Assembly (NCBI GenBank): GCA_023254015.1
Contig: JALQYS010000099.1
Span: 1-6,720 of the forward strand
Origin: Paracoccaceae bacterium
Lineage (GTDB): Bacteria > Pseudomonadota > Alphaproteobacteria > Rhodobacterales > Rhodobacteraceae
Reading direction: 5' to 3'
Length of the DNA: 6,720 bases
This document shows positions 1 through 4,986 of the stretch, in pieces. Positions within the stretch are counted from its first letter, which is position 1. Each line of letters starts with the position of its first letter. The position numbers and the translations under genes were made by a program. The notes below the pieces were generated by a model, which was given only the letters and a program-made list of their open reading frames with translations, made no database searches and was not told where the DNA came from.

Positions 1-155
1 AACGCCCGCAGATCGGGCCAGAGCGAGCCTGCCAGCGCATGCAACTCGCCCTCATAGATGTTCGGCGCGGTGCGGTGCATCACCCGCTGGATGCGGTCGG
101 GCACCACCGAGGGGCCGGGAATGGCAAGATAGGCATGGCCGTTGGCAAGGGTCAT
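1..155 (-). CDS. class V aminotransferase, alanine/serine-glyoxylate type (N-terminal 51 codons, cut by window edge)
   Basis: The reading frame opens at the ATG complementary to 153-155 and runs off the left edge. The visible start, MTLANGHAYLAIPGPSVVPD, followed by a stretch with RVMHRTAPNIYEGEL, matches the N-terminus of PLP-dependent class V aminotransferases of the alanine-glyoxylate / serine-glyoxylate group; the PGPS motif lies in the family's substrate-entrance segment. These cytoplasmic enzymes move an amino group between alanine or serine and glyoxylate. The PLP lysine and most of the fold are outside the window, so the substrate cannot be told. The start is supported by AAAGGA about 6 bases upstream of the ATG. 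The gene diverges from the ABC exporter gene. Family is fairly sure, exact activity is not. Confidence 0.75.
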   Translation of the reverse strand, partial: MTLANGHAYLAIPGPSVVPDRIQRVMHRTAPNIYEGELHALAGSLWPDLRA

Positions 156-182
156 CGCGCGTCCTTTCGGCTGACAGATCAA

Positions 183-211
183 GGGCTAACCCTGCCCCGC
201 ACGCCCGTCAA
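183..211 (-). promoter_or_regulatory. possible promoter of the aminotransferase gene
   Basis: On the minus strand TTGACG (211-206) is a good -35 match. It is followed after 16-17 bases by TTAGCC/TAGCCC, a poor -10. Its position, about 30-55 bases upstream of the start codon, fits, but the -10 is weak, so this is a tentative call. Confidence 0.3.
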
Positions 212-248
212 CCAAGGCGTGGAAGTGGCCTGACCGCCTTGCGGCTTC

Positions 249-277
249 TGGACAGGCACGCCCGGCGCGGCTAAGGC
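249..277 (+). promoter_or_regulatory. possible promoter of the ABC exporter-ygfZ operon
   Basis: TGGACA (249-254, five of six bases of TTGACA) and TAAGGC (272-277) are separated by exactly 17 bases. A start around 284 would give a leader of about 30 bases before the TTG start codon. The -10 is only a partial match, so this is inferred from spacing and position. Confidence 0.4.
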
Positions 278-312
278 TGGGCTTTGCCGTCTGCTGCGCC
301 AAGGGGCCCCTG

Positions 313-2058
313 TTGAGCCAAGACAAAGCGCCGAACCCCCGCCTCCTGTCGCGCTTCTGGCGCGATTACCTGCGCCCGCAGGCCGGTTTCATCGGTCTGG
401 CCTTTCTTCTGATGCTGATCGAAGGCGCGACACTGGGCGCGCTGTCCAAGGCGATCGAACCCCTGTTCGATCAGGTCTTTACCGAAGGCGACCGCGCGGC
501 GTTGATGACGGTGGGCCTTGCGATCTTTGGCCTTTTTGCCATCCGCGGCCTTGCCACCATCGCCTCGCGCACGGTGATTTCCGCCGTCACGCAAAAGGTG
601 GCCGCGGCCATGCAATCGGCCCTGCTGCGCCACCTTCTGACGCTGGAGGGACGGTTCTTTCAGGAAAACCCGCCGGGTGCGCTGATCGAACGGGTGCAAG
701 GCGACACGATGGCCGTGCAAGGCATCTGGAGCGCGCTGGTCTCGGGCATCGGGCGCGACCTCTTCAGCCTGATTTTCCTTTTCGCCGTGGCGCTGTCGAT
801 CGATCCGGTCTGGACGCTGGCCGCGCTGATCGGCGCGCCGCTTCTGATCCTGCCGTCGCTGGTGGTGCAGCGCTATATCCGGCGCAAGGTGGTGCATCTG
901 CGCGATCAGGCGGGCCTGCGCGCCACCCGGCTGGACGAAATCTTTCACGGCATTCAGGCGGTCAAGCTGAACCGGATGGAGGCATATCAGGCCGGCCGCT
1001 TTGACCGGGTGCTGGGGCTGATCCGCCGGGCCGAGGTAAAGATCATGGCGGGCCGGGCCCTGATGCCGGGGATGATGGATTTCGTCACCGGCTTTGGCTT
1101 TTTCGCCGTCCTGCTGATGGCCGGCGGCCAGATCGCCAGCGGAGAACGGACGACGGGCGAATTCATGTCCTTCTTCACCGCCATGTCGCTGACCTTTCAG
1201 CCGATGCGGCGGCTGGGCGATCTGTCGGGCAGCTGGCAGGTGGCGGCCGCCAGCCTTGAGCGGATCTATCGCCTGCTGGACACCCGCCCCGCCCAGACCC
1301 GCCCCGCCACCAGCACCGCCCGTCCCGCCCCCGGCGCACCCGAGATCGTGTTTCAGGACGTGACCTTTGCCCATGGCGACCAGCCGGTGCTGCGCGGCCT
1401 GTCCTTCACCGCCAAGGCAGGCGCGACGACGGCCATCGTCGGCGCCTCGGGCGCGGGCAAGTCGACGGTGTTCCAGCTTCTGACCGGGCTGATGGACCCG
1501 GGCAGCGGCCGTATCCTGATCGGCGGGGTGGACAGCACCGCGTTGTCCCTGCCCGACCAGCGAGCGCTTTTTGCCAGCGTCACGCAGGATGCCGCACTGT
1601 TCGACGAAACCCTGCGCGAGAATATCGAACTTGGCCAGCCCCTGCCCGAATCCAGGCTGCAAACCGCGCTGGCCATGGCCCATGTCAGTGACTTCCTGCC
1701 GAACCTGCCGCAGGGGGTGGATACCCCCGTCGGCCCGCGCGGCGCGGCCCTGTCGGGCGGGCAAAAGCAGCGCGTGGCCATTGCCCGCGCCTTGGCGCAG
1801 GACGCGCCGGTGCTTTTGCTGGACGAGGCGACCAGCGCGCTGGACGCCGCCTCCGAGGCTGCCATCGCCGATGCGCTGGCCCGGGCTGCACAGGGGCGCA
1901 CAACGCTTGTGATCGCCCATCGCCTTGCCACGGTGCGCGAGGCCGACCATATCATCGTGATGGACCAGGGCCGCGTCGTGGAACAGGGCCCGCACGAGGC
2001 GCTTTTGGCGCAGGGCGGGGCTTACGCGCGGCTGCATGCGTTGCAATTCAAGGGCTGA
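313..2058 (+). CDS. MsbA-like half-size ABC exporter (fused permease and ATPase)
   Basis: This 581-aa inner-membrane protein has a type IV (ABC exporter) transmembrane domain followed by a nucleotide-binding domain, and should work as a homodimer. Hydrophobic segments lie near residues 24-45, 62-84, 141-162, 166-184, 251-272 and 282-298. A Pro/Ala/Arg-rich linker spans about 325-343. In the ATPase, the Walker A is GASGAGKS (377-384, K383), the Q-loop is Q425, the signature is LSGGQ (480-484), the Walker B is VLLLDE (500-505, catalytic E505), the D-loop is SALD (508-511) and the switch histidine is H536. Two positions depart from the usual: the A-loop aromatic is His (H354 in FAH), and the X-loop reads TPVGPRG (471-477), with Pro where many exporters have Glu. 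Length and layout match MsbA (about 580 aa), so lipid or lipopolysaccharide-precursor export is plausible. No lipid A gene is nearby, and other drug or lipid exporters share this form. The TTG start is chosen because AAGGGG lies 6 bases upstream and no better start is in frame. It is cotranscribed with the ygfZ-like gene, only 3 bases downstream. Confidence 0.93.
   Translation: MSQDKAPNPRLLSRFWRDYLRPQAGFIGLAFLLMLIEGATLGALSKAIEPLFDQVFTEGDRAALMTVGLAIFGLFAIRGLATIASRTVISAVTQKVAAAMQSALLRHLLTLEGRFFQENPPGALIERVQGDTMAVQGIWSALVSGIGRDLFSLIFLFAVALSIDPVWTLAALIGAPLLILPSLVVQRYIRRKVVHLRDQAGLRATRLDEIFHGIQAVKLNRMEAYQAGRFDRVLGLIRRAEVKIMAGRALMPGMMDFVTGFGFFAVLLMAGGQIASGERTTGEFMSFFTAMSLTFQPMRRLGDLSGSWQVAAASLERIYRLLDTRPAQTRPATSTARPAPGAPEIVFQDVTFAHGDQPVLRGLSFTAKAGATTAIVGASGAGKSTVFQLLTGLMDPGSGRILIGGVDSTALSLPDQRALFASVTQDAALFDETLRENIELGQPLPESRLQTALAMAHVSDFLPNLPQGVDTPVGPRGAALSGGQKQRVAIARALAQDAPVLLLDEATSALDAASEAAIADALARAAQGRTTLVIAHRLATVREADHIIVMDQGRVVEQGPHEALLAQGGAYARLHALQFKG
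2050..2054 (+). promoter_or_regulatory. ribosome binding site of ygfZ inside the end of the exporter gene
   Basis: AAGGG lies 7 bases before the ATG at 2062 and is embedded in the last codons of the upstream gene. Translation of the two genes is therefore likely coupled, and the placement fixes the downstream start. Confidence 0.6.
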
Positions 2059-2061
2059 CCG

Positions 2062-2814
2062 ATGGGTGAAACCGCCACCGACCGCAAGATCTTTGCCCTT
2101 ACCGGGGCGGATGTTCTGACCTTCCTGCAAGGGCTGGTGTCAAACGACGTGCTGCCGCTGGCCAAGGGCCCGGGCCTTGTCTGGGCCGCGCTCCTGACAC
2201 CACAGGGCAAGTATCTGGCCGATTTCTTCGTGGTCAACACCGGCACTGCCCTGCTTCTGGACATCAAGGACTCCTTCGCCGCCGCAACGGTCCAGCGCCT
2301 GTCGATGTACAAGCTGCGCGCCGATGTGCAAATTGCCCCCAGCGATCTGGCCGTGACGCGCGGCCTTGGCCCCGCGCCCCAAGGCGCCCTGCCCGACCCG
2401 CGCCACCCGGCCTTGGGCTGGCGGGCCTATGGCGCGCCGGGCACCGCGCCCGAAATCGACTGGGATGCCATCCGCGTCGCCCATGCCATCCCCGAAAGCG
2501 GGATCGAACTGATCGCGAACGACAGTTACATCCTTGAACACGGCTTTGAACGGCTGAACGGCGTGAACTTCCGCAAGGGCTGCTATGTCGGTCAGGAAGT
2601 TACCGCGCGGATGAAACACAAGACTGAGCTGCGCAAGGGTCTGGTGCGCGTCACCGTCGAAGGTCAGGCCCCTGCGGGAACGGAGGTGCGGTCGGGCGAC
2701 AAGGTGGTGGGACAGCTCTTCACCCAAAGCGGCGGCGCGGGGCTGGCCTGGCTGCGCCTCGATCAGGCGCAGGGCGAGCTGCAGGCCGGCGAGGCCCGGC
2801 TCTGGCAGGAATAG
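2062..2814 (+). CDS. ygfZ: YgfZ/Caf17-type folate-binding protein
   Basis: The 250-aa product belongs to the GcvT-like YgfZ/Caf17 family, cytoplasmic tetrahydrofolate-binding proteins that help build or maintain certain Fe-S enzymes such as radical-SAM methylthiotransferases. The N-terminal domain carries FLQGLVSND (21-29) and LLTPQGKYLADFF (about 44-56). The family hallmark K-G-C-Y-x-G-Q-E is intact at 172-179, with the conserved cysteine at C174, followed by a small C-terminal barrel. Length is somewhat shorter than E. coli YgfZ (about 326 aa) but usual for the alphaproteobacterial form. The ATG start has a ribosome binding site inside the preceding gene. It is the second gene of a two-gene operon with the ABC exporter. 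Adjacency to an exporter recalls the Atm1-Fe-S link, but the exporter looks more like MsbA, so I would not infer a shared job. Confidence 0.9.
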   Translation: MGETATDRKIFALTGADVLTFLQGLVSNDVLPLAKGPGLVWAALLTPQGKYLADFFVVNTGTALLLDIKDSFAAATVQRLSMYKLRADVQIAPSDLAVTRGLGPAPQGALPDPRHPALGWRAYGAPGTAPEIDWDAIRVAHAIPESGIELIANDSYILEHGFERLNGVNFRKGCYVGQEVTARMKHKTELRKGLVRVTVEGQAPAGTEVRSGDKVVGQLFTQSGGAGLAWLRLDQAQGELQAGEARLWQE

Positions 2815-2816
2815 CA

Positions 2817-2839
2817 GGGCCGCCCCAAAAGGGCGGCCC
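2817..2839. terminator. GC-rich hairpin after ygfZ, likely terminator
   Basis: GGGCCGCCC (2817-2825) and GGGCGGCCC (2831-2839) form a perfect 9-bp stem around the loop CAAAA, starting 3 bases after the ygfZ stop. There is no U-tract on the plus strand, so termination may need Rho or the neighbouring hairpins. It sits between convergent genes and could act in both directions. Confidence 0.65.
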
Positions 2840-2860
2840 CGGAAAATGCGCATTTTCCGG
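2839..2860. repeat. 22-bp perfect palindrome between ygfZ and efp
   Basis: The left half CCGGAAAATGC is followed at once by its exact reverse complement. It abuts the GC-rich hairpin on one side and a further inverted repeat on the other. It could act as part of a bidirectional terminator or be one unit of a dispersed intergenic repeat; the window contains only one copy. Confidence 0.7.
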
Positions 2861-2861
2861 A

Positions 2862-2883
2862 CCGGAGTTTGTGCAAACTCCGG
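2862..2883. repeat. third inverted repeat of the ygfZ-efp gap
   Basis: CCGGAGTTTG (2862-2871) and CAAACTCCGG (2874-2883) are perfect 10-base arms around TG. It is one base from the preceding palindrome and shares its CCGG ends. It lies 9 bases beyond the efp stop codon and is the first structure met by transcripts leaving efp. Confidence 0.7.
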
Positions 2884-2892
2884 CCCCCGCCG

Positions 2893-3456
2893 TCAGGCGC
2901 GTTCGGAATATTCCAGCGTCTCGGTGTTGACGATCACATCCTCATCCACCCCGATGAAGGGCGGAACCATGATCCGGACGCCATTGTCCAGAACGGCGGG
3001 CTTGTAGGACTTGCTCGCGGTCTGGCCGTTCTGCACCGGCTCGGATTCCACGACCTTGCAGGTCACCTTCACCGGCAGGCGCACGTTTAGCGGCTCTTCG
3101 CCATAGTACTGCACCGCCACCGTCATGCCGTCCTGCAGGAACGGCCGCCGGTCGCCCAGAAGCTCGGCATCCAGCTCGATCTGCTCATAGGTCTCGGCAT
3201 CCATGAACACCAGACGACCGTCGGTTTCATACAGGAACTGCTGGTCCTTCATCTCCAGCTCGACCTGATCCACCTTGTCCTCGGACCGGAAGCGTTCGTT
3301 CAGCTTGCGCCCATCGCGCAGGTTTTTCAGTTCGGCCTGCGCAAAGGCCCCGCCCTTGCCGGGCTTGACGTGGCTGACCTTTACCGCCGCCCAAAGACCA
3401 CCATCGTGGTCAATGATGGTGCCGGGCTTGATTTCGTTTCCGTTGATCTTGGCCAT
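2893..3456 (-). CDS. efp: translation elongation factor P
   Basis: EF-P binds ribosomes stalled at consecutive prolines, between the P and E sites, and stimulates peptide bond formation. The 187-aa length is typical. The N-terminal KOW-like domain has the loop HVKPGKGGAF (29-38), with the modifiable tip residue Lys34 as in E. coli, so a lysylation-type modification (EpmA/EpmB style) is possible but not shown. The central and C-terminal OB domains follow; the C-terminal stretch with KSYKPAVLDNGVRIMVPPFI and VNTETLEYSERA is the classic EF-P ending. The ATG start is fixed by the conserved MAKINGNEIKPG N-terminus. AAGG sits 10 bases upstream, rather far, and lies in a small hairpin. The gene stands alone, convergent to ygfZ and divergent from the small conserved gene at 3670. 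Confidence 0.97.
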   Translation of the reverse strand: MAKINGNEIKPGTIIDHDGGLWAAVKVSHVKPGKGGAFAQAELKNLRDGRKLNERFRSEDKVDQVELEMKDQQFLYETDGRLVFMDAETYEQIELDAELLGDRRPFLQDGMTVAVQYYGEEPLNVRLPVKVTCKVVESEPVQNGQTASKSYKPAVLDNGVRIMVPPFIGVDEDVIVNTETLEYSERA

Positions 3457-3464
3457 TGTGGCAA

Positions 3465-3481
3465 AACCTTGTCAAAAGGTT
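3465..3481 (-). promoter_or_regulatory. inverted repeat over the efp ribosome binding site
   Basis: In the efp leader, AACCTT and AAGGTT (six-base perfect arms, loop TTGAC) form a hairpin. Its 3' arm holds the only AAGG upstream of the efp start codon. A folded leader would mask the Shine-Dalgarno sequence. The stem is short and could be chance. Confidence 0.4.
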
Positions 3482-3499
3482 GAAATGCTTGGGACCGCC

Positions 3500-3528
3500 C
3501 CTATATATGGCGGATGCTTCCGCGGCAA
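3500..3528 (-). promoter_or_regulatory. likely efp promoter
   Basis: On the minus strand TTGCCG (3528-3523) precedes an AT-rich CATATATAGG. Counting TATAGG (3505-3500) as the -10 gives a 17-base spacer, and TATATA (3507-3502) gives 15. This is the only AT-rich island upstream of efp and would give a leader of roughly 40 bases. Confidence 0.5.
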
Positions 3529-3554
3529 GCCGACTAGATACGGTGGTGACATTT

Positions 3555-3578
3555 TTGACCCATGCAGGAATTGCATGG
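3555..3578 (+). promoter_or_regulatory. candidate -35 and operator-like inverted repeat upstream of the small conserved gene
   Basis: TTGACC (3555-3560) is a good -35 element. It overlaps by one base an inverted repeat with perfect 7-base arms, CCATGCA (3560-3566) and TGCATGG (3572-3578), around GGAAT. The repeat fills the would-be spacer, the usual place for an operator. No convincing -10 follows at 16-18 bases; TGCCAT is at 19. The element is about 90 bases upstream of the start codon at 3670. Confidence 0.4.
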
Positions 3579-3669
3579 CTGCCATTCAAAAGATGACACC
3601 CCGAATCAGACCAAAGTCGTTACAAGCACGGAACGCGAGAAAGACAAGAGCAAGAACAGGATAGCGAGC

Positions 3670-3996
3670 ATGCTCGATTCCATCGACAGCACGGCGTTCA
3701 ACTTCGAACAGGGCCAGCGCGCACGCAAGTTGTTTGCGGCTGTTGTGCTGGCTGCTTTGGATGACGCCATTGCAGATGACAAGAAATACGGCAACGGGCC
3801 GGACCAGATCGCCCGCTGGGCGCGGTCGCGCGACGGGCGCGAGGTGCTGTCCTGCGCCGGGATCGACCCGAACGAACGGGTTGTGAAGGGGCTGATGGAG
3901 TTCGTCGCCAAGGGTGTGCGCACCTCGGTTGCCCTGAGCCGCGAGGAATCGGAACGTCGTCATGCGCTGGAGTTGGAGCAGGCCGAAGCGGCCTGA
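3670..3996 (+). CDS. small conserved protein of unknown function (Rhodobacterales type, probably DUF6280)
   Basis: The 108-aa product is mainly helical and soluble, with no signal peptide or membrane segment. A likely helix at 14-39 (with RARKLFAAVVLAALDDAIAD) is followed by YGNGPDQIARWARSRDGRE (40-58), the motif SCAGIDPNER (61-70), and a second helical half ending in a charged tail. I recall close relatives in many Rhodobacteraceae annotated only as a domain of unknown function, I believe DUF6280; no function is known to me. The ATG at 3670 is preferred because AGGA lies 8 bases upstream and the conserved part begins there. The frame is open back to 3562, but the 36 extra residues (HGCHSKDDTPNQ and on) look like translated leader. 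It is monocistronic and followed by a strong hairpin terminator. Confidence 0.85.
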   Translation: MLDSIDSTAFNFEQGQRARKLFAAVVLAALDDAIADDKKYGNGPDQIARWARSRDGREVLSCAGIDPNERVVKGLMEFVAKGVRTSVALSREESERRHALELEQAEAA

Positions 3997-4019
3997 TCCT
4001 TTCCGCCTTTGGGAAAACG

Positions 4020-4044
4020 AAAAGCGCCCCTCAGGGCGCTTTTT
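4020..4044. terminator. bidirectional intrinsic terminator between convergent genes
   Basis: AAAAGCGCCC (4020-4029) and GGGCGCTTTT (4034-4043) form a 10-bp stem with loop CTCA and end in a run of five T on the plus strand. The minus strand also ends in TTTTCGTTTT. It lies 24 bases after the stop of the small conserved gene and 24 bases after the stop of the opposing gene, so it should serve both. Confidence 0.88.
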
Positions 4045-4067
4045 GCATGTCGGGCCTTGCGGAAGCT

Positions 4068-4865
4068 TCAGAGCAGTTGTTCTGTCGCCATCACGCGGGC
4101 GATTTCAGCCCGGACCAGCTTGCGGATGTTGCGGGTGATGCGTTCGCCCAGGGGGCCCTGCAACTCCTCGCGCAGGACATCACGGACAATCTCGCGCAAC
4201 AGGGCCTCATCCACCGGCAGGGCGGCAAGATCATCCTCGGGCTGGTCAGCGTCGGCCGGCGGGACGGTGCCGGTCAATTCCTGCAGAACGGCGGCTTCGG
4301 CCTGATCGGCCCAGCTACGATCGGGCTCCAGCGTGCCGCCCGACACCGGATCGGGGCGGGGAAGTTCAGCCTCATCTGCACCGCTGGACTGCGCCCAACC
4401 GGGCAGGTCCGATACCGCTTCGGGCAGCGCTTCCCCCCCCGCTTCGGCCGACATGGGCGCGACGGCCTCGTCGGTGGTGACGTCAAGAACGGCCTCGACC
4501 GCCACCTCAGCTTGCGGGACGGCCTCGGCATAGGCAGAGACAACCGGCGCATCCTGCCAGAATTCCTCGGCATCCTCGATCATCGGCGCCTCGGCGGCGG
4601 TGTCGCCGATCTCGGGCTCCCAGTCGTCGTGCTGATGGGCGACCCCGGCGCTGACAGCGGCCACCACATCGTCAATGGCGCGGGCAGTTTCTGCCGGGCA
4701 GTCATTCTGCACCACCCGCAAGGCCGGCGTCAGCAACAGCTTGCTGCCCTCGGCGGCCGGGCGTGACACCGGCCCCGCGCCTGCCGGTCGGATATCATCC
4801 GACACCAGACGCCGGATGGAGGAAAGGACATCCTCGATTTCGCTGGAATTCGCTGCTTCGGACAT
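4068..4865 (-). CDS. acidic, mostly disordered protein with PopZ-like layout
   Basis: The 265-aa protein has three parts. An N-terminal helix reads EIEDVLSSIRRLVSDD (9-24). A long Ala/Glu/Asp/Pro-rich region of low complexity spans about 50-210 and is presumably disordered. A C-terminal helical segment runs from 217 to the end, with EALLREIVRDVLREELQGPL followed by basic RITRNIRKLVRAEIARV. The first helix closely resembles the EEILASIRRIISED motif that opens PopZ/DUF2497 proteins. The order helix - acidic linker - C-terminal oligomerising helices is the PopZ plan; PopZ self-assembles at cell poles and anchors ParB. This assignment is inference from layout; the C-terminal part is not clearly PopZ. 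A short KLLLTPALRVV block (42-52) is also distinctive. The start at 4865 is chosen because MSEAANSSEIED looks native. The 30-residue upstream extension in frame runs through the predicted promoter and into a terminator. The ribosome binding site (AGGCAG, about 6-9 bases upstream) is weak. No signal peptide or membrane segment is seen. Confidence 0.85.
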   Translation of the reverse strand: MSEAANSSEIEDVLSSIRRLVSDDIRPAGAGPVSRPAAEGSKLLLTPALRVVQNDCPAETARAIDDVVAAVSAGVAHQHDDWEPEIGDTAAEAPMIEDAEEFWQDAPVVSAYAEAVPQAEVAVEAVLDVTTDEAVAPMSAEAGGEALPEAVSDLPGWAQSSGADEAELPRPDPVSGGTLEPDRSWADQAEAAVLQELTGTVPPADADQPEDDLAALPVDEALLREIVRDVLREELQGPLGERITRNIRKLVRAEIARVMATEQLL

Positions 4866-4908
4866 ATGAAACTGCCTGCCTGTTACCGTGCCCATTCGGG
4901 CTTGGCTG

Positions 4909-4937
4909 ACCTTACCGCGACAGCGCCAGTTCCACAA
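4909..4937 (-). promoter_or_regulatory. promoter of the PopZ-like gene
   Basis: On the minus strand TTGTGG (4937-4932) and TAAGGT (4914-4909) are separated by exactly 17 bases, placing a start near 4902 and a leader of about 37 bases. It begins 2 bases past the stem of the tolC terminator. It also rules out starts upstream of about 4902 for this gene. Confidence 0.6.
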
Positions 4938-4939
4938 GA

Positions 4940-4967
4940 AAAAGGCCCGGAACACCCCGGGCCTTTT
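4940..4967 (-). terminator. intrinsic terminator of the pcm-tolC unit
   Basis: AAAAGGCCCGG (4940-4950) and CCGGGCCTTTT (4957-4967) form a perfect 11-bp stem with a 6-base loop. Read on the minus strand it ends in TTTTTCTTGT, 19 bases after the tolC stop codon. It separates tolC from the downstream minus-strand gene. Confidence 0.92.
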
Positions 4968-4986
4968 GCGTCAACTGTGACCGATT

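Noticed and set aside
39..233. 64-codon plus-strand frame over the aminotransferase start
   Set aside because: Antisense to a recognisable aminotransferase N-terminus and without a ribosome binding site of note.
271..2130. 619-codon open frame on the minus strand opposite the ABC exporter gene
   Set aside because: Its product is rich in Arg, Gln, His and Gly with no recognisable domain, and it is antisense to a clear ABC exporter with all motifs. Long antisense frames are expected where third positions are strongly G/C-biased.
2140..2853. 237-codon minus-strand frame opposite ygfZ
   Set aside because: Antisense shadow; it starts inside the hairpin cluster and has no recognisable motifs.
3562..3669. 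36-residue N-terminal extension of the small conserved protein
   Set aside because: It starts within the inverted repeat and reads as untranslated leader; AGGA before 3670 supports the later start.
4009..4305. 98-codon plus-strand frame beginning with TTG before the bidirectional terminator
   Set aside because: It runs straight through the terminator hairpin and has an Arg/Ser-rich product without any motif.
4047..4766. 239-codon plus-strand frame opposite the PopZ-like gene
   Set aside because: Gly/Arg/His-rich low-information product. The minus-strand frame has the better start, promoter, terminator and family-like N-terminal helix. This is the least certain of the antisense rejections because the real gene is itself low complexity.
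4866..4955. 30-residue N-terminal extension of the PopZ-like gene
   Set aside because: It would start inside the tolC terminator hairpin and run through the predicted promoter; the native-looking start is at 4865.
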